Assembly: GCF_001593005.1 (NCBI RefSeq)
Contig: NZ_LQZQ01000004.1
Span: forward strand, 124,001 to 188,000
Direction: 5' to 3'
DNA length: 64,000 nt
Source: Roseivirga ehrenbergii
GTDB lineage: Bacteria > Bacteroidota > Bacteroidia > Cytophagales > Cyclobacteriaceae
Shown here one piece after another: positions 53,033 to 62,583 of this stretch. Under the pieces are notes generated by a model that made no database searches, had not been told where the DNA came from, and saw only the letters and a program-made list of their open reading frames with translations. Within the stretch, counting starts at the first letter, position 1. Each line of letters opens with the position of its first letter. The translations under genes and the position numbers were made by a program.

Positions 53033-54247
53033 TTGGACACTATTCACCTTAAACACTCACCCCAACTTAGAGAAGTAGAAATTCCACTTCCTGCTTCTAA
53101 AAGTGAGAGCAATAGGGCCCTAATCATTAATGCACTTTCGGGCAATATTTCTGAAATCCAAAACTTATCAGAGGCCAGAGATACACAGACGATGATTCGG
53201 TTGTTGGCAAGCAAAGAAGAAACTTTAGATGTTTTAGATGCTGGAACCACCATGCGTTTTCTCACTGCCTTTTCTGTTTTGGGTGAAAGCTCAAGAATAC
53301 TTACAGGCACAGAAAGAATGCAGCAGCGTCCGATAAAAATTTTAGCAGATGCACTCAAAAGTATTGGAGCCAAAGTCAAGTTCTTAAAAGAAGAAGGCTT
53401 TCCTCCACTCAAGGTAAAACCGCTCAAAGAACAGAAATCCAATCGGATTAAGATGAAGGGCGATGTAAGCAGCCAATTTATATCGGCTGTATTAATGATT
53501 GCCCCGTGTTTGCCACAAGGACTTAGCTTAGAATTAAAAGGGAAAATCGGTTCTCGTCCTTATATCCAAATGACTTTGGACATGATGAAATTGTTTGGAA
53601 TCCACTCCAACTGGACCAACCAAACCATTGAAATTAAGCCTCAGCAATACAAAGATTACCCATATGTAGTAGAATCCGATTGGTCGGGTGCGAGCTACTG
53701 GTATAGTTTTGTGGCTTTAGCAGATAATGCCAAAATCAAATTGAAAGGGCTCAGACAAAAGTCACTTCAAGGCGATATTGCCATTGTACACATGATGAAT
53801 CAGCTTGGTGTGATGAGCACTTTTGAAGCCGATGGTGTGGTACTTCAGAAAATCCCTCATTCCAACGAGGTGAATTTTGACTTTAGTGATTGCCCAGATT
53901 TGGCCCAAACCATAGCCGTTGTTTGTGCAGCAAAGAAAATTCGATGCACTATGACAGGTTTAGAAAGCCTTGTGATCAAAGAAACCAACAGGGTGAAAGC
54001 CTTAAAAAAGGAATTGAAAAAATTTAAGGTCAAGTTAAAGGAAGTAGCACCAGAGGTATTTGAGGTCAGATCGAAATTTGAATTGAGTGATGAACCTATC
54101 GAAATTGAGACCTATGACGACCACAGAATGGCCATGGCTTTCGCTCCGCTTTGTGCTTTACAGGACATCATCATCGAAGACCCCAGCGTGGTCAACAAAT
54201 CATACCCAGGTTTTTGGAAAGACATTGAATTGGCAACAGGTCAGTAA
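53033..54247 (+). CDS. aroA: 3-phosphoshikimate 1-carboxyvinyltransferase (EPSP synthase)
   Basis: 404 residues. Joins PEP to shikimate-3-phosphate. LPASKSESNRALIINALSG near 19-37, DAGTTMRFLTAF at 69-80, SSQFISAVLMIAP, YVVESDWSGASYWY and ETYDDHRMAMAFAPL are the family blocks. In the PEP-site loop the usual NAGTAxRP reads DAGTTMRF, with Phe in place of Pro. It begins with TTG two bases after the aroB stop; no ATG precedes the conserved N-terminus. It is the last gene of the leader-DAHPS-aroB-aroA operon. Confidence 0.95.
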   Translation: MDTIHLKHSPQLREVEIPLPASKSESNRALIINALSGNISEIQNLSEARDTQTMIRLLASKEETLDVLDAGTTMRFLTAFSVLGESSRILTGTERMQQRPIKILADALKSIGAKVKFLKEEGFPPLKVKPLKEQKSNRIKMKGDVSSQFISAVLMIAPCLPQGLSLELKGKIGSRPYIQMTLDMMKLFGIHSNWTNQTIEIKPQQYKDYPYVVESDWSGASYWYSFVALADNAKIKLKGLRQKSLQGDIAIVHMMNQLGVMSTFEADGVVLQKIPHSNEVNFDFSDCPDLAQTIAVVCAAKKIRCTMTGLESLVIKETNRVKALKKELKKFKVKLKEVAPEVFEVRSKFELSDEPIEIETYDDHRMAMAFAPLCALQDIIIEDPSVVNKSYPGFWKDIELATGQ

Positions 54248-54262
54248 TAATGTCATTCAAAT

Positions 54263-54318
54263 TACTTTTGATCAATTGAACTAACTGACTTTCAAGACGG
54301 TTGGTCATACTATATTTC
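54263..54318 (+). promoter_or_regulatory. Candidate -7 boxes of ABC transporter gene
   Basis: Two candidates: TACTTTTG at 54263-54270 (perfect consensus, 58 bases before the ATG) and TATATTTC at 54311-54318 (one mismatch, 10 bases before the ATG). The spacing of the second fits the near-leaderless pattern seen elsewhere here. Confidence 0.4.
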
Positions 54319-54328
54319 AGCGTTTACC

Positions 54329-56080
54329 ATGGCAAAGAAGAAAAAGCTCGACAACATCACAATAGGTGAGGTTTTTAAAAGAATCATTTGGCCCAAAAGA
54401 GGGCTTTTACTTTTTGGACTGGTCTTAATACTACTGAGAAGTGCGGCCAGTTTGGTACTTCCGAAAGCCACTCAATACCTTATTGACGATGTGGTGGTGA
54501 ACAAAGACATGGAAATGCTGAAAACCGTTATCCTTGTCACCATTGCCGCCATTATCACCCAAGCCATTACTTCCTTTGCTCTCACTCGTATCCTCAGTGT
54601 TCAAGCGCAAAAACTCATTGCTGAACTTCGGGTTCAGGTACAAAAGAAAATTTTATCACTCCCCCTAAATTTCTTCGATAGCACCAAGTCGGGTGCATTA
54701 GTTTCAAGAATTATGACCGATGTAGAAGGCGTAAGAAATTTAGTAGGTACAGGCTTTGTTCAACTGATTGGTGGAACAATTACCGCTATAGCCGTACTCG
54801 TATTGTTAATCAACATGAACGCTAAACTCACCGCATTTGTAGTCGTTCCAGTTATTATTTTCGGTTTAATCGCCATGAAGGCCTTTGCCTATTTAAGACC
54901 AATATTTAGAAAAAGAGGCCAATTGAATGCTGAAGTTACAGGCCGTTTGACCGAAACCTTAAGCGGAGTTCGCGTAATCAAAGGCTTTGGTGCCGAATTA
55001 CAAGAAACCGAAAGCTTTGAAGGCGGTGTGAAATCGCTATATGAAAACGTAAAGCAAACACTTACCGCCACTGCCGTTGTTACGAGTTCAGCCACTTTCC
55101 TTTTGGCGGGTGTCGCGAGTACTGGTATTCTAGGTATTGGTGGTTATTATATCATTCAAGGCACCATGACTACTGGTGAGCTCTTCGCTTTTATTGGTTT
55201 GCTCGCTTTACTGATTGCGCCAATTGTTCAAATGTCGAACATTGGAAGCCAGATTACAGAAGCATTTGCTGGATTGGATCGTACTGAAGAGATTATGTTG
55301 ATGAAGGCGGAAGACGATGACGAAAACCGAACCATTAAGCTTAAAGAAACAGACGCCAATATCAAATTCGAAAATGTTTCATTCGCCTATGAAGAAGATA
55401 TAGACGTTTTGAAAAACATCAGTTTCGATGCACCTTCTGGAAGTGTTACTGCTTTGGTGGGAACCTCTGGCTCAGGTAAGTCTACTATTGCAGGTTTAGC
55501 CGCTTCATTCCTTAATCCGCGTGAAGGAAAAATCACCATTGATGGCATCGATCTTTCTACCGTACTACTAAAAAGCTATAGAAGAAAATTAGGTGTTGTA
55601 CTTCAAGATGACTTCCTTTTTGAAGGAACCATCCGCGAAAACATTCTTTTCCCAAGACCAGATTCTTCTGAAGAAGATTTACAGAATGCGGTGAAAGCAG
55701 CCTATGTAAATGAGTTTACCGATCGCTTTGAAAAAGGATTGGAAACCGTAATTGGTGAAAGAGGTGTAAAACTTTCTGGTGGCCAACGACAAAGAATTGC
55801 CATTGCTAGGGCGGTTTTGGCCGACCCAAAAATCCTTATTCTTGATGAAGCCACGTCTAACCTTGATACCGAAAGTGAATCATTCATTCAGGAAAGTTTA
55901 TCGAGCTTAATGAAGGGCAGAACCACTTTTGTAATTGCTCACCGCTTAAGCACCATTCGCAAAGCAGACCAAATTCTAGTGATTGAAAATGGTGAAATTG
56001 CCGAAAGAGGTACACACGATGAGTTGATTGTTAAAGAAGGCAGGTATTTCCAACTGTACACTTATCAGGCAAGAATCTAA
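54329..56080 (+). CDS. ABC transporter, fused membrane and ATPase domains
   Basis: 583 residues, a half-transporter of the MsbA/lipid and drug exporter type that works as a dimer. Six membrane helices (about 25-310) are followed by the ATPase: Walker A GTSGSGKST at 378-386, signature LSGGQRQRIAIARA, Walker B ILILDEATSNLD, and the switch His in VIAHRLSTI. Coupling helix region LPLNFFDSTKSGALVSRIMTDVEGVRNLV is typical. The substrate cannot be assigned. It stands alone with its own promoter. Confidence 0.93.
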   Translation: MAKKKKLDNITIGEVFKRIIWPKRGLLLFGLVLILLRSAASLVLPKATQYLIDDVVVNKDMEMLKTVILVTIAAIITQAITSFALTRILSVQAQKLIAELRVQVQKKILSLPLNFFDSTKSGALVSRIMTDVEGVRNLVGTGFVQLIGGTITAIAVLVLLINMNAKLTAFVVVPVIIFGLIAMKAFAYLRPIFRKRGQLNAEVTGRLTETLSGVRVIKGFGAELQETESFEGGVKSLYENVKQTLTATAVVTSSATFLLAGVASTGILGIGGYYIIQGTMTTGELFAFIGLLALLIAPIVQMSNIGSQITEAFAGLDRTEEIMLMKAEDDDENRTIKLKETDANIKFENVSFAYEEDIDVLKNISFDAPSGSVTALVGTSGSGKSTIAGLAASFLNPREGKITIDGIDLSTVLLKSYRRKLGVVLQDDFLFEGTIRENILFPRPDSSEEDLQNAVKAAYVNEFTDRFEKGLETVIGERGVKLSGGQRQRIAIARAVLADPKILILDEATSNLDTESESFIQESLSSLMKGRTTFVIAHRLSTIRKADQILVIENGEIAERGTHDELIVKEGRYFQLYTYQARI

Positions 56081-56228
56081 AGCCAACGGTATTACATTAT
56101 TCTGATACCCACTTCCCTTCTGACAGCGCCACGTTTAGCCAATTCTCGCACTTAAAAAGTTTTATGTAAATATGTTGAATATTTCATATTAATACTTCAT
56201 CTTTAAGTCCGTTTCACCTAAACGTTTT

Positions 56229-56738
56229 ATGAAAACTGTCACTAATTTAGTGCTCGTGCTATGCACGAGCCTAGTGGCTTTTCTCGGTACACCTCGTGCC
56301 GAAAAAGTTACTGGACCTTACACTAGTCCAATGCTCGAACAGATCGAGGGTACGGTTGATTTCTATCGTTCAGATACCACACTACATACTTCAGACATTC
56401 CGGAAAAGGATAACAAAAAAGAGTATCATATCTATTTTGAGAATCGTTCACGTGAAAAAATTGAAGTCGCCATTCGGTACAAAGAATACAATGGTGACTG
56501 GGTGACCTCGGGCTTCGAAGTTTTAGACCCAAATGAAAAGAAGTTAATGGGTAATTCTGACGAACAAACATACTTCTACTATGCTGCTACACAGCATAAA
56601 TCAAAAAAGAAGGTGTGGCAAGGAGATCATAAATTCGCTTTAAAAGAAGGCTCTAGAAAGAAGCTTGGCTTTAAGCGCCAAAACATTTGGGAGTGTTACA
56701 ATTCAGATGCGTGCAACGAGATTGCCGTATTTAAGTAA
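56229..56738 (+). CDS. Secreted protein with DUF1036-like domain
   Basis: 169 residues. MKTVTNLVLVLCTSLVAFLGTPRA is a likely signal peptide. The part IYFENRSREKIEVAIRYKEYNGDWVTSGFEVLDPNEKKLMGNSDEQTYFYYAA resembles DUF1036 (N-x-T...VAIxYxxxxxWVTxGWxxLxPGExxx), small secreted domains of unknown role. The rest is Lys-rich. Two Cys near the end (ECYNSDAC) could form a disulfide. Single gene with its own terminator; the family match is by eye. Confidence 0.6.
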   Translation: MKTVTNLVLVLCTSLVAFLGTPRAEKVTGPYTSPMLEQIEGTVDFYRSDTTLHTSDIPEKDNKKEYHIYFENRSREKIEVAIRYKEYNGDWVTSGFEVLDPNEKKLMGNSDEQTYFYYAATQHKSKKKVWQGDHKFALKEGSRKKLGFKRQNIWECYNSDACNEIAVFK

Positions 56739-56746
56739 CCTTGTAT

Positions 56747-56775
56747 GAGGAAGCTGCTGGGGCTTCCTCTTTTTA
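56747..56775 (+). terminator. Terminator of DUF1036-like gene
   Basis: GAGGAAGC / GCTTCCTC stem with a 7-base loop, followed by TTTTTATTTT, right after the stop. The T-run overlaps the stop codon of the convergent BtuF-like gene. Confidence 0.8.
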
Positions 56776-57552
56776 TTTTAGGTTTGCGAAATAAGAAGGG
56801 GCTTGTATTAACCTACTTCCATACCAACTGAACATTTCACCATCTACAAGCTGAACATCACAATTAGGTAAAACTGCCTTTAATTCGGTAATGTGCTTTT
56901 CTTTAAAAGGGTAAGGTTCCGAAGAAAGAAGAATAGCTTCTGGCGCTAATTCTTGAATAGCCTCTAGTGTAAGTTCTGGATAACGTGTTTCTGAAAGCAC
57001 ATTTTCAAAGCCAGCGAAATCCATCATTTCATCAATAAAAGTTGCTCTGCCTGCCCCCATATAAGGCTTCTTCCAAATAAGATACAGCGCCCTTTTTCTC
57101 GACTTATAGGGAAGCAAAGCAAAACCTTCTTTCACCTTTTCAACAATAGAAATGGATTTGGCCCTTTCATCTACCAAATTACCAATGGCCAAAATCATAT
57201 CGAAAGCCTCATCCAACCCAGTGATATCACTCATCCAAACTGGGTATTTCTTATCGAGTTCTTCTATGCCTTCAAGGTAATTTTCTTCTTTGTTCCCAAT
57301 GATTAGATCAGGTTTGAGCTCATCAATTACATTGAACTTAAACTGCTTGGTGCCACCCACAAAGGTTTTGGATTGATGCCATTCGCTTGGGTGTATACAA
57401 AACTTGGTGACCCCAACAACGCGGTCACCAAGTCCTAAATCATATAATAACTCTGTTTGGGAAGGTACTAAAGAAACAATGCGCTGAGGCAAACTAGGCA
57501 CTTCGACCTTTCGCCCCATTTGATCCAACACTACTCTTACACTCCCTTCCAA
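56773..57552 (-). CDS. BtuF-like helical-backbone metal/cobalamin receptor
   Basis: 259 residues. DQMGRKVEVPSLPQRIVSLVPSQTELLYDLGLGDRVVGVTKFC, LKPDLIIGNKEEN and WKKPYMGAGRATFIDEMMDFAGFEN are the periplasmic-binding (class III) pattern of BtuF/FecB-like proteins. There is no signal peptide, a common feature of this Bacteroidota group, so its location is unclear. It starts with TTG five bases after the M42 peptidase stop; the next ATG (MGRKVEV) would remove a conserved strand. No BtuCD genes are adjacent. Ligand (cobalamin or heme-like metal chelate) is inference. Confidence 0.75.
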   Translation of the reverse strand: MEGSVRVVLDQMGRKVEVPSLPQRIVSLVPSQTELLYDLGLGDRVVGVTKFCIHPSEWHQSKTFVGGTKQFKFNVIDELKPDLIIGNKEENYLEGIEELDKKYPVWMSDITGLDEAFDMILAIGNLVDERAKSISIVEKVKEGFALLPYKSRKRALYLIWKKPYMGAGRATFIDEMMDFAGFENVLSETRYPELTLEAIQELAPEAILLSSEPYPFKEKHITELKAVLPNCDVQLVDGEMFSWYGSRLIQAPSYFANLK

Positions 57553-57557
57553 ACCAA

Positions 57558-58628
57558 TTACTTTAAATAGCTGAAATCATGATCGGCAGGCAATTGAATA
57601 ATGAATTGATACATCAATTCAATTACTTTCTCAATATCACTTTCGTGCGCAGTTTCTACGGTAGTGTGCATGTACTTCAAAGCCAAAGAGATTAAAGCTG
57701 AAGGCACCCCTTCGTTTGAATAAGCAAAAGCATCGGTATCGGTGCCCGTTGATCTTGAGCTTGCATGACGCTGGAAGTCAATCTTATTTTTCTCCGCAAC
57801 TTCGATAAGCATTTTTAATACATTGTTATGTACCGCTGGGCCATAAGCCAACACAGGGCCTAAACCGCATTTCTGATCGCCTTGCAATTGCTTTTCATAC
57901 ATTGGCGAAGCCGTATCGTGACATACATCTGTAATGATGGCTACGTCTGGTTTAATTCTAGCGGCAATCATTTCTGCCCCTCGCAAACCAATTTCTTCTT
58001 GTACCGAATTGACCACATAAAGACCAAATGGAAGCTTCCTACCTTCCTCATGGAGTCTTCTGGCTACTTCGGCAATCATGAAACCACCAATACGGTTATC
58101 GAGTGCACGCCCACACCAGAACTTCTTATTCAGTTTGAAAACTTCATCGTCAAAAGTAATTACGGTTCCCACATGAACACCCATATCGAGCACTTCCTGT
58201 TTCGACTCCGCTCCCACATCGATAAAGATATTTTTCAGTGAAGGTGATTTTTCAGAAGCCTTATCACGCACGTGAATGGCTGGCCAGCCGAAAACACCTT
58301 TTACTATTCCTTTTTCGGTGTGAATGTTCACTCTTTTAGAAGGTGCTATTTGGTGATCAGAACCACCATTTCGAACTACATAAATGTAACCGTTGTCGTC
58401 AATGTAGTTTACGAACCAGCTGATCTCATCGGCATGTGCTTCGATTACTACCTTAAACTTTGCATCAGGATTGATTACCCCTACTGCCGTTCCGTATTTG
58501 TCCGTGAAATAGGTATCTGTAAATGGCTTAATATAATCTAGCCAGATTTGTTGACCTGAAGCTTCAAAACCTGTTGGCGAAGCATTATTTAAATATTTGG
58601 TAAGGAATTCCTGACTCTTTTGATTCAT
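57558..58628 (-). CDS. M42 family metallopeptidase (glutamyl aminopeptidase/endoglucanase-like)
   Basis: 356 residues from MNQKSQEFLTKYLNNASPTGFE. The frame is open 12 codons upstream but begins inside a terminator hairpin, so the shorter start is chosen. Two-metal aminopeptidase motifs: VIEAHADEISWFV (His-Ala-Asp), GRALDNRIGG, SVQEEIGLRGAEM (catalytic Glu-Glu), TDVCHDT, and KYMHTTVETAHESDIE at the end. It probably trims peptides in the cytoplasm as a large oligomer. It is followed directly by the BtuF-like gene. Confidence 0.92.
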   Translation of the reverse strand: MNQKSQEFLTKYLNNASPTGFEASGQQIWLDYIKPFTDTYFTDKYGTAVGVINPDAKFKVVIEAHADEISWFVNYIDDNGYIYVVRNGGSDHQIAPSKRVNIHTEKGIVKGVFGWPAIHVRDKASEKSPSLKNIFIDVGAESKQEVLDMGVHVGTVITFDDEVFKLNKKFWCGRALDNRIGGFMIAEVARRLHEEGRKLPFGLYVVNSVQEEIGLRGAEMIAARIKPDVAIITDVCHDTASPMYEKQLQGDQKCGLGPVLAYGPAVHNNVLKMLIEVAEKNKIDFQRHASSRSTGTDTDAFAYSNEGVPSALISLALKYMHTTVETAHESDIEKVIELMYQFIIQLPADHDFSYLK

Positions 58629-58650
58629 AATTTTCGGTATTCTAAATGCT

Positions 58651-58672
58651 AAAAAACTGGCCAAGGCCAGTT
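58651..58672 (-). terminator. Terminator between pccB and M42 peptidase gene
   Basis: AACTGGCC / GGCCAGTT with a two-base loop, followed on the minus strand by TTTT. It closes the pccB transcript and shows that the peptidase start must lie downstream of it. Confidence 0.75.
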
Positions 58673-58704
58673 CTATAATTTAATTCAGTACGGAGAAATC
58701 CTTC

Positions 58705-60285
58705 TTACAAAGGAATGTTCCCGTGTTTCTTTTTCGGCAGTGTGGCCACCTTGTTCTCCAACATGGTAAAGGCCCTAATAAGTTTCTTGCGGGTGTCTTG
58801 CGGTAGAATAACTTCATCCACATAACCTCTTCGGGCAGCACGATAAGGGTTGGCAAACTTCTCAGTGTATTCGTCTACTTTCTCTTCGAGTTTGGCCTCT
58901 GGATCATCGGCAGCAGCAATTTCTCTTTTGAAAATGATTTCTGCAGCACCCTTAGCTCCCATTACAGCAATTTCAGCCGAAGGCCAAGCATAGTTCATAT
59001 CTGCCCCAATATGCTTTGAGTTCATTACATCATAGGCCCCACCGTAAGCCTTTCTCGTAATTACGGTAATTCTTGGCACTGTAGCTTCTGAAAAAGCATA
59101 CAACAACTTGGCTCCATTGGTGATAATGGCATTCCATTCTTGGTCTGTACCCGGTAAGAAACCTGGCACATCTTCTAACACCAATAAAGGCACATTGAAA
59201 CAGTCGCAGAAACGCACAAAACGTGCACCTTTTACACTCGAATCAATATCTAAAACCCCGGCCATAGAAGCCGGTTGGTTTCCTACAATACCAATACTTC
59301 TTCCACCAATTCGGGCAAAGCCGACCACAATGTTTTCAGCATAGTTTTTATGGACTTCGAAGAAAGAATCTTCATCAACCAAACCTTCAATTACCTCACG
59401 CATATCGTAAGGCTGATTCGGGTTTTCGGGAATAATATCATTTAATACGGTTCTTACCGCATCTTCATTTAAATCATATTCATATACTGGAGCCGTATCT
59501 TCACAATTTTGAGGAATGTAAGACAACAGTTGTTTGATTTCATTAATGCACTGCACCTCGTTGACAGAAGCGAAGTGTGTTACTCCACTTTTTGTACTGT
59601 GCGTGCTGGCGCCTCCTAGTTCTTCAGAAGTTACTTCCTCTTGCGTTACAGTTTTTACCACATTTGGCCCCGTAACAAACATATAAGAAGTGTTTTCTAC
59701 CATAAAGATGAAATCGGTAATGGCTGGTGAATACACCGCACCTCCTGCACATGGCCCCATAATGGCAGAAATTTGAGGTACTACGCCTGAAGCCAAAGTA
59801 TTTCTATAAAAGATGTCGGCATAACCGCCAAGCGACACTACGCCTTCTTGAATACGAGCTCCACCAGAATCGTTCAAGCCAATCACTGGCGCTCCGTTCT
59901 TCATGGCCAAATCCATAACCTTGACAATCTTTTCGGCATGCGTTTCAGAAAGAGAACCTCCAAATACGGTGAAATCTTGTGAATAAACATATACCAAACG
60001 GCCATGAACCGTTCCGTACCCCGTCACTACCCCATCACCCAAGTAGATTTCCTTTTCAAGACCAAAATCCGTAGCTCTATGTTCTACAAACTTGCCTATT
60101 TCTTCAAAGCTTCCTTCATCTAACAAGAGCTCAAGACGTTCTCTAGCAGTAAGCTTACCTCTTTTATGCTGGCTATCTATCCGTTTCTGGCCTCCACCCA
60201 ATAAGGCTTCTGCATTTTTCTGCTCTAACCATTCAATTTTTTCTGCTTTGGTCTTGTGCTTTTTAAGCGGGGTATTCTTAGCCAT
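58705..60285 (-). CDS. pccB: Propionyl-CoA carboxylase beta subunit
   Basis: 526 residues. [105 protein letters not shown] and [30 protein letters not shown] are the PccB carboxyltransferase blocks. It converts propionyl-CoA to methylmalonyl-CoA with a biotinylated alpha subunit encoded elsewhere. It has its own consensus promoter and terminator. The MccB-like paralogue at 36.8-38.4 kb differs in these blocks, so the two likely serve different acyl-CoAs. Confidence 0.93.
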   Translation of the reverse strand: MAKNTPLKKHKTKAEKIEWLEQKNAEALLGGGQKRIDSQHKRGKLTARERLELLLDEGSFEEIGKFVEHRATDFGLEKEIYLGDGVVTGYGTVHGRLVYVYSQDFTVFGGSLSETHAEKIVKVMDLAMKNGAPVIGLNDSGGARIQEGVVSLGGYADIFYRNTLASGVVPQISAIMGPCAGGAVYSPAITDFIFMVENTSYMFVTGPNVVKTVTQEEVTSEELGGASTHSTKSGVTHFASVNEVQCINEIKQLLSYIPQNCEDTAPVYEYDLNEDAVRTVLNDIIPENPNQPYDMREVIEGLVDEDSFFEVHKNYAENIVVGFARIGGRSIGIVGNQPASMAGVLDIDSSVKGARFVRFCDCFNVPLLVLEDVPGFLPGTDQEWNAIITNGAKLLYAFSEATVPRITVITRKAYGGAYDVMNSKHIGADMNYAWPSAEIAVMGAKGAAEIIFKREIAAADDPEAKLEEKVDEYTEKFANPYRAARRGYVDEVILPQDTRKKLIRAFTMLENKVATLPKKKHGNIPL

Positions 60286-60307
60286 AGATGTGGTTTTATA
60301 TACTCGC

Positions 60308-60315
60308 CAAAGATA
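60308..60315 (-). promoter_or_regulatory. -7 box of pccB
   Basis: TATCTTTG on the minus strand, perfect consensus, 22 bases before the ATG; predicts a short leader of about 15 bases. Confidence 0.6.
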
Positions 60316-60402
60316 TACAGGTCAACACAAAAAAAGAACATAATCGGCATCTATTACCTTTCAATGAACACCCATATTTTAATAGAATGCCTTATATTCG
60401 CC

Positions 60403-60410
60403 CATCTTTG
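60403..60410 (+). promoter_or_regulatory. -7 box of ppx/gppA gene
   Basis: CATCTTTG has one mismatch to TAnnTTTG and lies nine bases before the ATG. It supports the internal start and a very short leader that still holds GAGGGG as a ribosome-binding site. Confidence 0.5.
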
Positions 60411-60419
60411 CAGAGGGGC

Positions 60420-61376
60420 ATGAAAGAGAGAATAGCAGTTATTGATTTGGGCACTAATACCTTCCACTTATTTATAGTGGAGTTGAGCAAGTGCGAAGTC
60501 AAAACCCTATACCGCGAGAAAATAGCCGTAAAAATTGGCAAGAATGGCATAAGTAAAGGGAGAATCTCAGCGGACGCCAAGAAAAGAGCCTTACATACCC
60601 TTCAGGTTTTCAAAACTATTATTGATCAATTCGAGGTAAAAACTGTAACGGGAGTTGCCACCAGCGCTATCCGATCGGCTAAAAATGGCCAACAACTGTT
60701 GGATGAGATCAAAGAAAAAACTTCTATCGACATTCAAATTATTTCTGGTGACCGTGAAGCTGAACTCATTTTCTATGGAGTGAAGTCTACTTTTCACCTC
60801 ACAGAAACGCCACAGTTGGTCATGGATATTGGGGGCGGAAGTGTAGAGTTTATTATTGGAAACAACGAAGAAATCTTCTGGAAACAAAGCTTCGAAATTG
60901 GAGCACAAAGGCTTTTGGATAAATTCCATAAAGAGGATCCAATGCCTCAAGAAAGTATAGAAGAAATGGACTCTTGGCTCGAAACTGAACTTTCTAGCTT
61001 AGTAAGTGCGATTGAAGAGTTCAAGCCTCAAGGCTTAATTGGATGTTCGGGCACCTTTGACACCCTTTCTGAAATTTACATGAAAGAGAATGGAATCGAA
61101 AGAGCTCAGAATAGCTTGATTTTCCAATTCCCGATAGAAGCAAACAACCGTATTTACAAAGAACTGATTACCAAGAACAGGAAAGAACGAATGCATATAC
61201 CTGGCATGGTAACCATGCGTGTAGATATGATTGTTGTAGCCAGTTGCTTAATACAGTTTGTATTAAAACACATGAATACCGAAAATATTACAGCCTGCGC
61301 TTACGCATTAAAAGAAGGGCTTTTATATACTTCGTTTTCGCACATTAAGATTTCGGAGAAAAGCACTCCGAATTAA
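60420..61376 (+). CDS. Ppx/GppA family exopolyphosphatase
   Basis: 318 residues from MKERIAVIDLGTNTFHLFIVE. The frame is open 44 codons further up through the promoter, which is rejected. ASKHA-fold motifs: IDLGTNTFHL (phosphate 1), VATSAIRSAKNG, ISGDREAELIF, VMDIGGGSVEFIIG (phosphate 2) and GCSGTFDTL. The protein has the two-domain short form without the HD extension of E. coli Ppx. It hydrolyses polyphosphate or pppGpp; sequence does not decide which. Ldh-family gene follows after 11 bases. Confidence 0.9.
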   Translation: MKERIAVIDLGTNTFHLFIVELSKCEVKTLYREKIAVKIGKNGISKGRISADAKKRALHTLQVFKTIIDQFEVKTVTGVATSAIRSAKNGQQLLDEIKEKTSIDIQIISGDREAELIFYGVKSTFHLTETPQLVMDIGGGSVEFIIGNNEEIFWKQSFEIGAQRLLDKFHKEDPMPQESIEEMDSWLETELSSLVSAIEEFKPQGLIGCSGTFDTLSEIYMKENGIERAQNSLIFQFPIEANNRIYKELITKNRKERMHIPGMVTMRVDMIVVASCLIQFVLKHMNTENITACAYALKEGLLYTSFSHIKISEKSTPN

Positions 61377-61387
61377 AAAATAAAAGC

Positions 61388-62461
61388 ATGTCGAATTATT
61401 CTTACCAAGATTTATATCAGTTTTCTCATTCTGTTTTCATTAAAATGGGTTGTTCAGAAGCAGATGCTACCCAGGCTTGTGAAACGCTTCTTTCTGCCGA
61501 CTTAAGGGGAATCGACTCTCATGGAGTAGCGCGACTTACTGGCTACGTTAGGCTTTGGGAAAAAGGAAGAATTAATGCGAGCCCGAACATCAAAGTAACT
61601 TATGAAACCCCAAGCACAGCCGTTGTTGATGGGGATGCGGGCTTGGGTTTAGTCGTTGCTCCTTTCGCTATGAGAGTAGCCATGGAAAAGGCAAAGAATG
61701 TAGGAACAGGCTGGGTTTCGGTAAAAAACTCTAACCACTATGGCATTGCTGGTTTTCACTCATTATTGGCTGCCCAAAACGACATGATTGGCATTTCAAT
61801 GACCAATGCCAGTCCCTTAGTTTCTCCAACTTTTTCTAAAGAAAGACTTTTAGGTACCAATCCAATTGCCATTGCAATTCCAGCCGGAAACGAACCTCCC
61901 TTTGTGGGCGACTTTGCTACCACCACTGCTGCCAATGGTAAACTCGAAATACTGCAAAGAAAGGGAGAACCTGTGCCTCAGGGTTGGGTGCAAGACAAAG
62001 ATGGTATAGATACCACCAATGCTTTCGGGGTAAAAGAAGGGGGCGCTTTACGTCCTTTAGGTGGAAGTAGGTTACACGGAAGCCATAAAGGCTATATTAT
62101 GGGCTCTGTTGTGGATATTTTCTCTGCTGTACTCTCAGGTGCCAATTATGGCCCTTGGGCACCTCCATTTGTAAGCTTTATGGACCCAGTAAGTGACCCC
62201 GTTGGCGAAGGCCTAGGTCATTTCTTTGGCGCTATGCGTGTAGATGCTTTCCGCCCTGCAACAGAGTTTAAAGAGCATATGGACAATTGGATTCAGCGAT
62301 TTAGAAGCTCAACTCCTGTAGATTCAGAACAGCCTGTGCTTATTCCCGGTGACCCAGAACGCGAAATGGAGAAAATAAGAATGGAGCAAGGAATTCCACT
62401 ACTTCAACCCGTGGTAGATGATTTGAAAGAAGTAGGTAAGAAGTTTGGGATTGATTTCTAA
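61388..62461 (+). CDS. Malate/L-lactate dehydrogenase-family (Ldh2) oxidoreductase
   Basis: 357 residues. DLRGIDSHGVARLTGYVRLWEKGRIN, AVVDGDAGLGLVVAPFAMRVAMEKAK, VKNSNHYGIAGFHSLLA and LLGTNPIAIAIPAGNEPPFVGDFATTTAANGKLEILQRKGEPVPQGW are the NAD(P)-dependent type 2 malate/lactate/ureidoglycolate dehydrogenase blocks, with His in the SHG and NHYG motifs. Substrate specificity cannot be read. It is co-directional with the phosphatase gene and probably shares its mRNA. Confidence 0.92.
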   Translation: MSNYSYQDLYQFSHSVFIKMGCSEADATQACETLLSADLRGIDSHGVARLTGYVRLWEKGRINASPNIKVTYETPSTAVVDGDAGLGLVVAPFAMRVAMEKAKNVGTGWVSVKNSNHYGIAGFHSLLAAQNDMIGISMTNASPLVSPTFSKERLLGTNPIAIAIPAGNEPPFVGDFATTTAANGKLEILQRKGEPVPQGWVQDKDGIDTTNAFGVKEGGALRPLGGSRLHGSHKGYIMGSVVDIFSAVLSGANYGPWAPPFVSFMDPVSDPVGEGLGHFFGAMRVDAFRPATEFKEHMDNWIQRFRSSTPVDSEQPVLIPGDPEREMEKIRMEQGIPLLQPVVDDLKEVGKKFGIDF

Positions 62462-62476
62462 AAACCAGAGTAGAAG

Positions 62477-62557
62477 AACCCTCCAAAAGTTCCTATTTGG
62501 ACTTTAAACACAGTGAATTACCACTGATGATGTAATTATATCAACTTTTGGAGGCTT
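62477..62557. repeat. Palindromic CCTCCAAAAG element, copy C
   Basis: CCTCCAAAAGTT / AACTTTTGGAGG (12 bp, plus AA/TT after one mismatch) around a 51-base loop that holds CAGTG / CACTG. It lies between two convergent genes and may double as their terminator. Outer arms match copy B; the loop sequence does not. Confidence 0.7.
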
Positions 62558-62583
62558 TTCCCAAATTTGAAATCAAGCTTAGA

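Noticed and set aside
59108-59344. + strand frames inside pccB and other large genes
   Set aside because: All are short, overlap strongly supported genes and show no own start signals or domains.
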